A stretch of DNA of 64,000 nt, from contig OU612073.1 in the NCBI GenBank assembly GCA_914767715.1, positions 3,782,001 to 3,846,000 of the forward strand, given 5' to 3'. The notes under the pieces are model-generated. The model saw nothing but the letters and a program-made list of their open reading frames with translations. It did no database searches and had not been told where the DNA came from. The position numbers were made by a program, and so were the translations under genes. Shown piece by piece: positions 47,531-59,329 of this stretch. The stretch's first letter is position 1, and each line of letters opens with the position of its first letter. This DNA is from Membranipora membranacea. Taxonomy: Eukaryota; Bryozoa; Gymnolaemata; Cheilostomatida; Membraniporidae.

Positions 47531-49118
47531 TTTATATATAATATATCAACTATACACACAAAACTTAATCGGTAGGTTAAAACTTTTTTAATTGTCCAGG
47601 AGGGCTGTTCTATTGAGAGAAAGGTGAAAATTGATGGCATATAGTTGATTGCAATGGCAATCACCTATATGCCAATGGGACGAACATTTAGCTACCAAAC
47701 GAAAACAAAAGGGCCGAAGATGTATTTGGTTCATTAGAATTTAGAGACAAAACCAAGCGCGAGTCTTGAAATTCTTATGGTGTATATCCAGACTCTCTCT
47801 ACCTTTATCTGTGACTTGGGGATACCAGCATGGGCGACGTTTGACAGGACTGAGAAATTCCTGGCTCTGTGGAATAGTGCTAGGATAAATAGGCTTAGGT
47901 ATGAGCAGAAGATTTTACCTTCTAAATGATGTTTCGACATTCAAAATCAAGTCTGTAGCGTTGATTTCAAATAACCCCCAAAAGTAAATCATCCACGTTG
48001 GTTCATTGCTCGGAATGTAGTGCGGAGATCGTCTCCAGTTTTCATTCGAAATAATAATGTGCATCGTATGTGAACCCAGTTACAGTACTATGTGAATATG
48101 GGGTTCATTGTGTTTCAGTTATCTTAAGGGATATCAACGCCCCCATCCAAGGTCATCGGATGATATGAAGCCAGATTCGATTAACAGGCATTCTAAAACT
48201 TTGCGTGAGATTATTTTTAGGACTGCCATCGGTTTACTTTGTGGTCACACCAGGCTATCAGTTGTGTAGGCTTCAGCATGGAAACTTTCCTTTTTTGTTA
48301 CAAGATGGCTGATTTCAGTTGTCAACGATTTGATAATGATTTGGGGAATGCAACAGCTGTAGCAAGCGCAGTACGCAAAGTGCTTGAATAGACTTGCTTA
48401 GTCTCCAGAATCTCCCAAAATATTCTGGAGATTTTCAAACACCTTCAGCCTAAACATAATCTCAGAGATTGTTTATGCCATAGTAGTATTGCTGAATGCG
48501 AGATTTTCATATGATCTCCATATATAATATAATATAAAAAGAATTTTCATTAATCAAAAATTCAATTTCTTTATTTTGGTTGTCAATCTCACTAAAGGAG
48601 AAGTTGTTTATTGTTTAACCTTATACTATGATGTGTGAGTAACCAACCAACCAAATTGAAATCTGTCTTGAGATCAGTGAAATCCTGTTTTGGACTATCT
48701 CTGAAGGTATGTTATAAAATGATTCCGGGCTTACGTTTGCCTTGCCCGGAACACCCCCTCCCCTCCCCTCCCCAAAAAATCTTTAGATATTTTCATCCAA
48801 CTACTTGGCAAGTGTATACATCTCCTTATTGGTCTATTGGTCTATTGGTTCATTCTCGGAATTCTTTTATCTGAGGCAAACAATCACAACTAATTTGAAG
48901 AAGGAAAAAATAGAGACAAATCATGTTGCAAATTGGCACAACAATCCTGCCACTAGCAATTCATTTTGATTACTCATATTCCCTTTGGATTTAACCATTT
49001 ATAGATTAATCAAAACTGAGCTGGCCTTGGCACTCTGCAATCCTGCTGCAAGATCCTAGATAAAACCTTTAAGTTTACTTGTTTTTTGTTTTATTTTTCA
49101 AATTTATTTTTATTTCAG

Positions 49119-49241
49119 TTACAGTATTTTTTCTTGAGTTGTCTACCCTGAATGCACACTCTCGACAAGAAGAAGGGGTCACGAATTCTTCTGTTGATAA
49201 TCACAATATAACATCGAGGCAACCAGTCAGGGTCGCTGCAG
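49119..49241 (+). CDS. Unrecognised exon-like frame with hydrophobic start
   Basis: Starts after TTTTTATTTCAG and could leave at GTAAAT (49243). Encodes a hydrophobic run then a polar part with NSS and NIT glycosylation-type motifs. Its 3' edge overlaps the margin of a dispersed repeat, which weakens the case. No family recognised. Confidence 0.12.
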
Positions 49242-49715
49242 TAAATAGAGACGAAAACAATCACTTAAAATGAAACCACAATAATCCAATGTTGACAGTT
49301 GACAGCATTGTTTCCTGACCAGCTAAGGATTTGCGGTCAATATGAAGGTGGCATAAGTCGAACATGTGGAACATATTGACGTCAATGGTCCCCCTAATCG
49401 CTTCTCGGCCTATTGGCTAAGATCAAAGTGTCACTGCCAATGGCTGACGAGTGCCCGTTTCAGTTTCTGGCAGCCTGCTGCACACTCACGATGAGGAGGT
49501 CCACCATGGCCTCACCTCTAGGACGCATTCTAGTTCGCTAGGATGTATCACACTCTCAGTACGAGGACTTCGGGCAACTTGCGTCCCTCTTTAGGGGCAG
49601 CCCACCCTCTGTTGTGTCATAAACAGGGTTTTCTTATTTTTTTGTGAAAATTTCATCCTGCCAACAATCGCTTGATGGCTAAGAGGTTCATGTATTCTGT
49701 TCTAGTAAATTCATG
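49200..49715 (+). repeat. ~230-bp dispersed repeat (copy 2), interrupted by U2-headed insert
   Basis: Matches copy 1 up to ATTGACGTCAATG (49376-49388) and again from TTTCATCCTGCCAACAA (~49657). The ~260 bp between replaces the short stretch seen in copies 1 and 3. Confidence 0.7.
49391..49650 (+). mobile_element. SINE-like insert beginning with the 5' end of U2 snRNA
   Basis: 49397-49433 reads ATCGCTTCTCGGCC, one changed base, then TTGGCTAAGATCAA and AGTGT: the first ~35 nt of U2 snRNA with one substitution and one extra A. After that it is unrelated to U2 (no branch-site-recognition region, no Sm site). A T-rich tail (TTTTCTTATTTTTTT) ends it. Best read as a chimeric retroposon or U2-derived SINE rather than a working snRNA. 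Confidence 0.6.
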
Positions 49716-49811
49716 TTGGATATTATTACGATTATAGCTGGTTGCCTGCCAGCATACATTTATATTTCTACTGAATTTGTGGAGACATTATCATCATCAA
49801 CATATCTTTTC

Positions 49812-49932
49812 ATAAGAATGGTAACTTGGTGTAACAGTGTGTGACAGTGGGCGTACCATATGTGCCCTAGAGATAAGAATGGTAACTTGGTGTAACAGTG
49901 TGTGACAGTGGGCTACCATATGTAACCTGGAG
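49812..49932. repeat. Tandem duplication, 61-bp unit
   Basis: 49812-49872 and 49873-49932 are nearly identical (ATAAGAATGGTAACTTGG..., ACAGTGTGTGACAGTGGG). Confidence 0.85.
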
Positions 49933-50914
49933 GAGTAAATACTAGTAAAATTTCACTTTAGCCAGTTTAAGGAGGATGACTTTAAATTAGCTAGCACCAA
50001 GTTTCTTACTAGCTGAGGCGGAAGTCAATATAAAGTAGTGAATTTGAATAATTGTTAGCTCGCCATAAACTTTGGGATTTCCAACCTGTGCATAAAGGCA
50101 AAATTTTCCTCATGTAATTACATTTCTCTCTAGGGTGAAGAAGAAGAACAGTCTTGGCCATCAAGTCTTTTATAAACAAATACTTCATGATCTCTGGAGA
50201 TGAGAAAGTAATTTCTGTGTAGTCATACATGTCATTATTTCAGATGATTTAAACTTAATTTAATCTCAAAAGTCTTGTATTTGTCTTGTCACAATTGGAA
50301 ATTGACTGCGAACCTTTTGCATTTAGTCATGAGAGTCATTATACTGATTGTTTTTATTCTTCTTTTTTGCCACAAATCTGGCATTTTCTCTGGTAAAATA
50401 GATTAGCTCGCTAGCTTTCAGTGTCAGCGACAATGTGATTTGACACGCTGCATGAGAAAACTGTAGTCATTTGAAAACTTATAATTATACACATAATAAT
50501 ATGTATATATTTTTCTATGAATAGTATTTATATGTTTATGATTATAACCTTAAGAGCGGCATAACGCGTACTTGACAAAAGCGGAAGCTACATAACAGAA
50601 TTTGTTGAAAAAAATTCAGCGACGGCAATGACAATTTGGGGAGTTGTCGCACCAAATATGCTACATTAGTATAGTAAATGCTAGCTAGCCACTTCAAGGA
50701 TGTGCGAAGAGGTGAAAATCTACTCCTTTTTTTCATTCATGTGGGGTGTTTTATGACCGAACAGCATAATACAGCAGGCAATCTCTTGACATTGGTCATG
50801 ATAAGAGACTCTACCACAGATAAAATTTATTGAAGTTTGATACTGTAGTTGTGCCTGTTACCCGTATGCAGGCGCCAGCCACGTGGGCTATCTGACAATG
50901 GATACCTGTAACAT

Positions 50915-51102
50915 GTACAAAGTGACACCAAAGCTTGAACATAACCGAGACAGGTATCAGGGGGCGAGAACAACATATCGAGTATTAATCGAGCATTATC
51001 ACCAGAAGGCACATCCTGGTAGGGATAGCCGTGTCCAGTAGTGACGTGCAGTGGTGCATTGCATATATTACCTGTTAGGATGACGTGTGGATATCTGCAG
51101 AA
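50915..51102 (+). repeat. ~280-bp dispersed repeat R280 (copy 1, partial)
   Basis: Landmarks ACAAAGTGACACCA, GAGACAGGTATCAGGG, AGAAGGCACATCCTGGTAGG, GTGTCCAGTAGT, TGTGGATATC. Lacks part of the middle (the TTGTATGTTGTCTGTGTCC stretch). Confidence 0.7.
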
Positions 51103-51205
51103 AACTGTTTAGTCATCTATTGATGGTCCTTGTTCATAATATCGTAAGGCCTAACGCAACCAAGTGATTGTGAAACCCGAATCGTAGTTTGAGGATTTTT
51201 TTAGA

Positions 51206-51500
51206 TCTTGCGGTGAGCTCAAGAACAATAGACCATTTTTATGCTTCTTTGTGTACAAAGTGAAGTAAAAAATCATTATTACTACTTCCCCTTTTCACAA
51301 AGTGTCACCAGAACTATGACCATAACCTGAGACAGGTATCAGGGCCGAGAACAATTTATCGATAACTAATCGAGTATTATCATGAGAAGGCACATCCTGG
51401 TAGGGATAGCTGTGTTCTGTTACTTGTATGTTGTCTGTGTCCAGTAGTTACACATGGAGTGGTGCATATATTTCCTGTTAAGATGAAGTGTGGATATCCC
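51206..51500 (+). repeat. R280 dispersed repeat (copy 2)
   Basis: Fullest copy, including the upstream GATCTTGCGGT segment and the terminal TGTGGATATCCCTAA. No terminal inverted repeats or tRNA head seen. Confidence 0.7.
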
Positions 51501-51594
51501 TAATGAGTGGAAGTCATAATGATAATTAAAAGTTTGTATCTGCCCTGGTTAGCCTTCTAACAGGGTAAGAGTTATAAAGCCCTAACTTTTTCAG

Positions 51595-51789
51595 GAGGTG
51601 CTTTGGTCAGTGGGCATGATTCAAACTATGCTAAAACAAATGATAATGTTGAAATAAAGTTCCAAAGCTTAGTGCCATTTGAGCTGTCTATGACTGTTGT
51701 GACTTGCAAGAAAGGAGACTTTCAGAACCTGGACCTATCCGGAGTTCCTTCGAACAAAGAAAGCTCACTTCATTTTTTTCTAATTTCTT
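51595..51789 (+). CDS. Unrecognised exon-like frame
   Basis: Begins after CTTTTTCAG and can exit at a perfect GTGAGT donor (51790-51795), giving a ~64-codon internal exon with balanced composition, including segments such as VEIKFQSLVPFELS and GDFQNLDLSGVPS. It looks coding-like but I recognise no family, and no flanking exon was identified. Confidence 0.2.
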
Positions 51790-52177
51790 GTGAGTGTGAG
51801 GTTCACTTGTTCAAAATCGTAGTGATTGATAATCCTTCTCTTTATATTGTATTTATATAAAGTGTCCACAAATGAAAATCTTAACATTTCTGTAGATAAA
51901 AAATGCGTTGATGAAATGATAACCTGTTATCTCTCCCTTCTCACCCAAGCTTACTGTCCACGCTGGATCAAAACAAAAAACTCTGTATATCAATCAGTCT
52001 ATGCATCTTATTCAGTCTTGACGGTTTTTGCTGGTTACCCGTTCAAGTTTTGCTGATTGTCTTGTTTTGAACGCGAGTATGCTCAAAAAGGCCATTAGTT
52101 GAATGACTTTTTGCCGTTTGCAAAGGTGACCTGAACTATGCAATTATTCGAAAATGTATATTTATATTATATTATCG

Positions 52178-52201
52178 CAGAGTAAGGATATCCTTACTCT
52201 G
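52178..52201. repeat. Perfect palindrome, family 2 (copy 2)
   Basis: CAGAGTAAGGAT plus its complement without a loop, 24 bp; imperfect pairing continues outward. Same core as 23747-23782. Confidence 0.7.
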
Positions 52202-52497
52202 TGGTGATCCAGGCCTCTTCTTATCCAAATACAAGGAAACTTTTATTCCATCAATATAGACTTAGTTCTGACCCTCTAAAGCTTTATTCATATGCAAACT
52301 CAGTCTGACCATGGGATAATTTCATCTGATTTTTACATAGAAATTAGCAATCAGGATAGAACACCTGACTGGGTGCTCATACCCTAAAATGTTTTTAAAA
52401 AAATATGTTTCTTATTCATACTATCTGACTCAAATATTGATATTCTTTGCATTATATAACTTTGAGAAATGAGAGTGTCAAACCTCAAATGGTTTTT

Positions 52498-52775
52498 GCA
52501 GATCATGCGGTCAACTTGGAGGGGTCAAGAAAGCAGAGTAATAAACCATTATTACTACTTCCACTTTGCACAAAGTGACACCAGATTGTGACCATCACCA
52601 GAGACAGGTTCAGGGCCGAGAACAATGTATCGAGAATTAATCGGGTATCTTCGTTAGAAGGAACATCCTGTTAGTGCCAGCTGTGTTCTTCTACTTGTAA
52701 GTTTTCTGTGTCCAGTAGTCACGTTGAGTGGGACATGTATTCCTGTTTGGATGAGATGTGGATATCTTTAATTGC
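52498..52775 (+). repeat. R280 dispersed repeat (copy 3)
   Basis: Matches copy 2 from the ATCATGCGGT segment to GTGGATATCT, with more divergence. Confidence 0.7.
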
Positions 52776-53199
52776 TCTAATTGATCCAATTTGCCCTCGT
52801 CGTGTTCAAGCTAGGGAGCAGAGGATGGATACAATTGTATCACCTGTGTTTTTTATCTAACATGACACACAGGCACATAATGAACTGTTTGAAATTCAAA
52901 GTCTGCACATTGAAAAACCTGCTATATATAATAATGTTCATATTAGATTAAGTCATTGACTCCCTATTCTTGTAATATTAGAACATATATGCAATGTGTT
53001 TGACAGCAGACCATCCTCAATATGTCATGAAAGTTGTGAATTTTATTATAGTAATTGATCATCATGCTCAGTGATCTTATGCTTAACTCTTGCTTAAGCG
53101 TATACAACATCACAGCAATGAGTTTTCTGCTCTGAAACCAGATTCATAAGATTCTGGAGTGATTATATTATGATTTTCAATCAATAACCATCTCAAAAT

Positions 53200-53490
53200 A
53201 AAACGTCAAAGCGACCAGTCAAGACCAAAAAATAATTGATTACAATACAAAAAAAAGAAACCGCAACAATCCAATGTTGACAGTTGAAAGCATTGTTTCC
53301 TCACCAAATATGGATTTGAAATTAAAATGCAGGCCAATTGTGACAAAAATAGCCGAGAGTCAACATAAATGGTATGGCATTGACGTCAATGAATTTCCAA
53401 CCTGATCAGTGTTCTGGGAATGTCATCCTGCCAACAACGCTTGATGTCAAAGATGCTTACTCCTTCAGTTCTACCAGGTGCCTTGATTAA
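53200..53490 (+). repeat. ~230-bp dispersed repeat (copy 3 of 3)
   Basis: Uninterrupted copy of the 43502 family, with ATTGACGTCAATGAATTTCC intact. Confidence 0.75.
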
Positions 53491-54088
53491 TAGCAAATTG
53501 ATGATGAGTTTCTGTGTTGGGTTATATAGTCCTTCTATAACGCTGGTACTCGGCTAACCACGGCATGAAATAATCATCCTCTAGATCATGGATCTTGTGT
53601 TTCAGTGATTTCATACTCTTGATATCAGGTTTCCGGGTGGTTGTTAATCACCAGCAATTGACACAAAAGAATGAGAGAAGGTGTTGGTGTTACTGTGCCT
53701 ACTGTGCCTACTGTGCCTATTCTGTGCTTAGTTTCTTACTTGTTGCTTCAAACAACACTGAGACAGATGTATGAGCTTGGTAGAGCATGATTTGTATATT
53801 TTCTCTCAGAGAGACTAGACCAGGCTTTTACAGACTATAGTGCTGATCATCATACAACATCAACAAACCATTGTATATATATAGTTTGATCTATTTTAGA
53901 TAGGTTTTGTAGATTACTTGGAAATATTTCATACCCTTGTGCTTGTTGGAGTTTTCAGGCAACTGTCATCATTTGCAATTGAGACCAAAACTATGTGATA
54001 CGTCATAAAATCAAAACAGTCCAGTTTCGAATAGTATTGTGATTATGTTGATCTCATTGGACCACCATCTTACTGCCTCCCATTGATA

Positions 54089-54309
54089 TTATATTTGTGG
54101 AGATATGCCATCAGTATGAAGCAGTGTCAGCATTTCTAGAATCTGAACTTGTGGACCAATCAAAGATGAGAAATGCTGTCCAGTAACCGTACATGAATAG
54201 CCATATGCTTGCTCAGGGTCAGATATGTACCCCTCATCCATATAATATGTATCAGTGTTGCCTCCTCTTGCTTTTTGGCCAACAGCCTCGTTTCTCAGGC
54301 CGGCTTTTG
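54089..54309 (-). CDS. Unrecognised terminal-exon-like frame
   Basis: Minus-strand frame after a TTTTTTACTGACAG acceptor; 73 codons to TAA. Mixed composition with an acidic/tyrosine patch (YYMDEGYISDPEQAYGY). No domain recognised. No matching upstream exon was found; a short repeat array lies upstream. Confidence 0.18.
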
Positions 54310-54942
54310 CTGTCAGTAAAAAATTGATTCCTTTAAACATTCATCTTTTCAATGTGGAGAAATGTGTCAGGCTCCATTACCAAAAACTGATTCTATTGTC
54401 AGGCTGGTAAGGTGGGCTTTTGGTTTTACGCAGTTAGTTAATACTGATTTTCTCAAGTTCCTAGCAGGGGTAATATATCAAAATGAAATGATATTGTATG
54501 GATTTATAATCAAAAGTAAACAGTAAGGATTAGCTTTACTATTACATAACATACAACTTGATAGTATACTTATGATAACAAACTTAAATTTCAGCCTTAT
54601 AAATAACTGATTTCAATTGCATCAAAGGATGACTTTGATTCAAGCTCTACAATAGTTACTAAGCTATGTCAACTTATTAAAAATATTTGACCCAAGCGAA
54701 GCAGTCTCACTTGCCAAAATGAACTGCTTTACGCTCCACTTTAGGTATGCCAATAAATATACCCTTAAGTGCCACCTGCCCGACTAGAAAATATTAGCCT
54801 CTTGCAAATTTTGAATTTATTGAAAACAAAATCAAATGACATTTTATCTTCATAAAAAAAATTGAGGTATAAATAAATCTTCAAGGTCTTAAAAATAGTT
54901 GCTTTATCAATAATATGATACTTTCTATATTCTAGTGAAAGC

Positions 54943-55061
54943 CTGTAATTCTTCTTTGTGATTGCCTCTGTCACTATGTCTTCAAACTTGTAATCTTGAA
55001 ATCTGTAATTCCTCTTTGTGATTGCCTCTGTCACTATGTCTTCAACTCGTAATCCTGAACT
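54943..55061. repeat. 60-bp tandem duplication
   Basis: Two units from CTGTAATTC, sharing TTTGTGATTGCCTCTGTCAC and TATGTCTTCAA. A minus-strand frame crosses it but is broken by a one-base deletion in one unit. Confidence 0.8.
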
Positions 55062-55069
55062 CTGTATTT

Positions 55070-55265
55070 CACCTTAGTAAACTCTTACTACCAATGTCTA
55101 AAAATGATACTCTTTGACAAACCCTTGCTGTCAAAGTCTGCTGCTACGATTGTTGATGAACTCTTGTCACCAACATTTATGCTACTACTATGGCAAACCC
55201 TTGCTGCCAAAGTCTAAAGATGATATCCTTTGACAAACCCTTACTGTCAAAGTTCTATGCTACAA
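55070..55265. repeat. Degenerate tandem repeat with inverted halves
   Basis: Four or five diverged units around TTTGACAAACCCTTGCTGTC, AAAGTCT; each has short inverted halves (TTTGACA / TGTCAAA). Confidence 0.6.
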
Positions 55266-57004
55266 ACTTTTCTACGGTGAGCTGCCTTATATAGGATGTT
55301 AGGATTGCTGGGTTGGCACTCAGCAATAATGCTGAGGTGGCACACCAAGATTTCCGTTTGCTGACAAGTAGGACATTTGCTAGGATCGGTACGTTGCAAT
55401 GATGCTGACTGTTTGCCGACCATACATGACTCATAAACCCAAGATTAATTATAAAACATATGATAAATATTGGTTAGTACATGGCATTGCTACGTATGTC
55501 ATTTATTTGATAATGAATAATTATTAAACATAAAAACGATCTAACTCCTATTCTGAAGTTTCCAGTATGTATAGGTTATGTTAATCATAAAATTAATAAT
55601 AATTCTACCGCCATCAGTTTTTCTCATTTTCTAATGCTGCCATCCATGATCAGATTAATAGTCACAAACAAAACTAATAATAAATAACCACAGCCTAAAT
55701 TTCTACTGCTAATTGTGGAAATGTAAATAATTAGTTATAACAACTGTACATGAATAGTGCAGCGGCTAATAAAGGGGGGGGGGGGGGAGAATAGCATTGA
55801 TTAAAAGGTCACTGTTGCAAGAAACATTATTGAACACTATTTTTGTTGAGGCAGTTGTGTATTTGCTGCCTAAATTTACATTTATTTCTAACTAATTATC
55901 TTCATAATTATACTTTTGTTTCATAATAATCAAACTGAAGCTAAATCAAAAATCAATAAGGTTGCAGCTTACCTACACTAATAAATACCAGCATAATAAC
56001 TATGAATGGTATTTGTCAGGAGTTACAAAAATGCTCCTGACACTATCCCACTTTTATCTCTCTTTGAGAGAATTTGTTAAATCGATATTGCAACAACAAC
56101 AATATATTAACAGTTACCGCTAAAATCAGCCAAATCAAGAAGTTGTCTCTTTTGTGCGTAATGTATAATTTCACATTTCTGAAAGAATGTGAGCCAGAGA
56201 TACCGAGAAGAAAAATGGTGGTACCCTTTAGAGAAGTAATAATACCACCTACAATTCATTTTAATCAGTTTGAGGGTGACCCAATGTTAGATTACCACTT
56301 TCAGCTAGCCGAGGTCGGAATTTGTATAAAGAAATGATGTTGAGCAAGTGTAAGCTGTCCATCAATTTCACTATTTAAAAGCAGGGCTAAAAGACGAAAT
56401 TTGATTGAAACTCCTCTTTGGGATTTTGGACCTGATCTCTGTATTCATGGAACTTCCTGCCATTGTTCGCAAAAAGTCAGGGACCATGTATGTATGTATG
56501 TAATGTAAAATATATGAGTGGCTGAAAATACAACTTTACCATTCAAACAGAGTCAAATAAATTTCATATTTTGAGTTCAACATTGTGTGCTAAAGCCAAT
56601 CGGAACGTTGCATTTTCTTGAGACATTTTGTTGAAATAATAACCTGCTAGCTCGTCCGTCTCACCCAAGCTTTCTGCCCATGCCTCATGGCACAATTCAT
56701 ATAAGGATGTATGCTCGTGCATGCTGCACATGATATTTAATCTTCTTCTGTAGGGAATCGGTTAACTGGATTACCTATAGTGAGAGAGAGAGAAGAAATC
56801 ATCCTGGTGTTCAGTAGAGAAAGCCTGGCGTGACGGACAAAATATTAGCTTTGTGAGAATGAAATTTGCATTTTAATTTGTACAGCGTTCTCAGCATATT
56901 TCTTGATTGCCCTTGCCAATATCAGTAATAGGTCTATCATGGCAAAATGTCGAGCCACTATCGGGTGTAGATATTTAGATAAACGCAGAGAGCACAAAAA
57001 AGTG

Positions 57005-57235
57005 AGATTGAAGATCTCCGATACAAAATGACACCACATATGTGACCATAGCCAGAGACAGATCAGAGGCCAAGAACGATTCATCGATAATTAATCGAGT
57101 ATTATCACCAGAAGGCACATCATGGTAGGGATATCTGTGTTCTGTTACTTGTATGTTGTCTGTGTCCAGTAGTTACACATGGAGTGGTGCATATATTATT
57201 TCCTGTTAAGATGAAGTGTGGATATCCCTAAATGT
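57005..57235 (+). repeat. R280 dispersed repeat (copy 4)
   Basis: From ~CAAAATGACACCA to GTGTGGATATCCCTAAATG; close to copy 2 in its 3' half. Confidence 0.7.
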
Positions 57236-57413
57236 TTTTGGAACAATTGGCGGAAGCTGTTATTATTATAATTAATACCTAAGGTCAATTGTTTCTTCTC
57301 CGGTTGGCTGGACAAAGCGAGAGGTTCAGGGTTATGTAGAAATGCTTTTATTAATAGAATTCAGGGTCCAGATATAGTGGAGCTTTCTCTCAGAACTGAG
57401 ACCATTTTTGCAT

Positions 57414-57571
57414 GGTGTTCATTAGTCTAAGTGCTCAGACTCCAAGGCGCAGGGAGTTACTTGCGCAAGCTATCAAACTCCTCTCCCCTGAGAGAGAGGG
57501 AGAGGAGTTTGATAGCTTGCGCAAGTAACTCCCTGCGCCTTGGAGTCTGAGCACTTAGACTAGGTGTTCAT
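57414..57571. mobile_element. 140-bp perfect palindrome with 9-bp target duplication
   Basis: Arms 57423-57487 and 57498-57562 are 65 bp each with no mismatch by my reading; loop CTGAGAGAGA (57488-57497). The nonamer GGTGTTCAT flanks both ends (57414-57422, 57563-57571). Termini are TAGTCTAAGTGCTCAGACTCC. No coding. Perfect arms and duplication indicate a recently inserted foldback MITE. Confidence 0.85.
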
Positions 57572-57627
57572 ATAAACCATTAGAAAAATTCACTAAGCTT
57601 CAGTCGTAATAACAAACTTACTCCATT

Positions 57628-57674
57628 TTCTATATTAGGTGATGAAGTAGTCTGGAGTGTCACCTAATATAGAA
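57628..57674. repeat. Hairpin with perfect 15-bp arms
   Basis: TTCTATATTAGGTGA (57628-57642) pairs with 57660-57674 around a 17-base loop, 57 bp after the 140-bp palindrome. Confidence 0.6.
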
Positions 57675-58682
57675 AGAGAGCACAATCTAAAAAATTACAC
57701 CCCTTGCCAAATTGATGATGATTGGTTGATACCATGAGAAGCAGGCTTGTATCATCCCAATGTAAAATGATGTTGGCCTAAAAAGTAATCTCATCGACCC
57801 TCAAACACTGCTTATTGACTAAAGCAGTACGTGGGGGTAGTTAGGTCTGCACCATGAAACTACCACTAAGCCTATCGTTCTAGTCAATTAGTAACAAGTT
57901 CTGCTTTGTCATGCCTGAACTAATTATAGGTACATCAGTGAGAAAATACATTTTCTATGAGGAAATATCTTCCGTATCTTTGGTAAGTGACAACTCATCA
58001 TTAGTTCATTAAAAACAGTTATAAAACAAAATATATGACACCATCATTTACAATCACCTATTATTATACTTACCACCTAAGTGGTTTCAAATTATGATTG
58101 ATGAGCTGGCTGGTAGCCTTAAAACAAGGAAAAGAAAATGAGAATGGGATTTTGATAATGATCAATAAGGATTATCTTAAGATGACATGTTTCTGACACT
58201 TTGATGAAGGTTAACTGTCAATTGTTAGGCAGTCATAGCAACATAAGCTACTGTAACAAAACAACCGCTGGGAATAAAGGTTTTATCAATGAAATTGATA
58301 CTAAAAATTTCCAAAGCTCCTTTCATAGCTCTGTGTCAGTGTGGATCAAAGTAATATGGTGCTTCTAGTTTCTTAGAAAAGCAATGATGCTCCATGATGA
58401 TGATGTTCTATAATAAGAAACAACTCTTTGCCAGGATATATATTTTTACCAAGTCTTGAGCAGATTAGCAAGGTCTTGACCCAAGCAGTATTATCATTGT
58501 ATAATTAAAGATCATCATGGCTAAGAAACAATAAGGATTATCATGATGGAATTGCGCACAAGAATTTAGAAACAAGGGACGTGGTAGTGTATTATTGTGC
58601 TTTCAAGAATAAGGATATACTGCCTATTTATAGCATTGGAAGCAGTATAATGTACTGACTGGTATATATTTCGAAACATTCG

Positions 58683-59005
58683 AAATGTTACACCACTGGA
58701 GTAGGAGTAGGAGTAGGAGTAGCAGGCAGCTTAGTTGGTTAAAGTGCCTGCTCTCCTCAAACACGCAGGTGTTGGAGGTTTTGGGTTCCAGTCCCACTGC
58801 AGACTACTTGGCACTGCGCCCCAGGTGTACTCCGTCCTTCCTGCAATTTAGGCTGCCGCGCCCTTATGACACCTTTGTTTCCAGTCTTTGGATATAGATC
58901 GAAACTTGCGATTTTAACCAACTTTTTTATTTCGATTCTTTATGGATCAAGGTCCTAAGCCGTCCTAGTTTTGTAGACATAATAAAATGTTCCGTTCCGT
59001 TCCGT
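58683..59005 (+). mobile_element. tRNA-derived SINE, family S1 (copy 1)
   Basis: (GAGTAG)n lead, A-box-like AGCTTAGTTGGTTAAAG, B-box-like GGGTTCCAGTCC, a body with GCGATTTTAACCAAC, and a (TTCCG)n tail. An inverted family member is at 62461-62740. Confidence 0.75.
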
Positions 59006-59329
59006 CGGTTAACATTTCAACAACCTAGTCATAGATCACAGCCACAATCCTCTATTTGTCGAATGACACCTTCTTGGTGTTCGATATGTGATGAAATTTA
59101 TTTTCCAAGACCTTTTTGAATGCCATAACGAACCGTTTATTTTCATTACAATGAAGTTTATAGAAGTTTCTGCATTTATGTATGTTTTGAAAGTCTCTGA
59201 TGGCCAAGTGTATTCTGTATATCAACTATCAGCCACAAACTTCAATTGTTTTTTTCTTTTCCTCACAACTTCTATACCCCATCAAGATGATGACTTTTTG
59301 TATAACCAGGCACAAATTCATGATTCAGT

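Noticed and set aside
49397-49433. Functional U2 snRNA gene
   Set aside because: Only the first ~35 nt match; the branch-site-recognition segment, Sm site and 3' stem-loops are absent.
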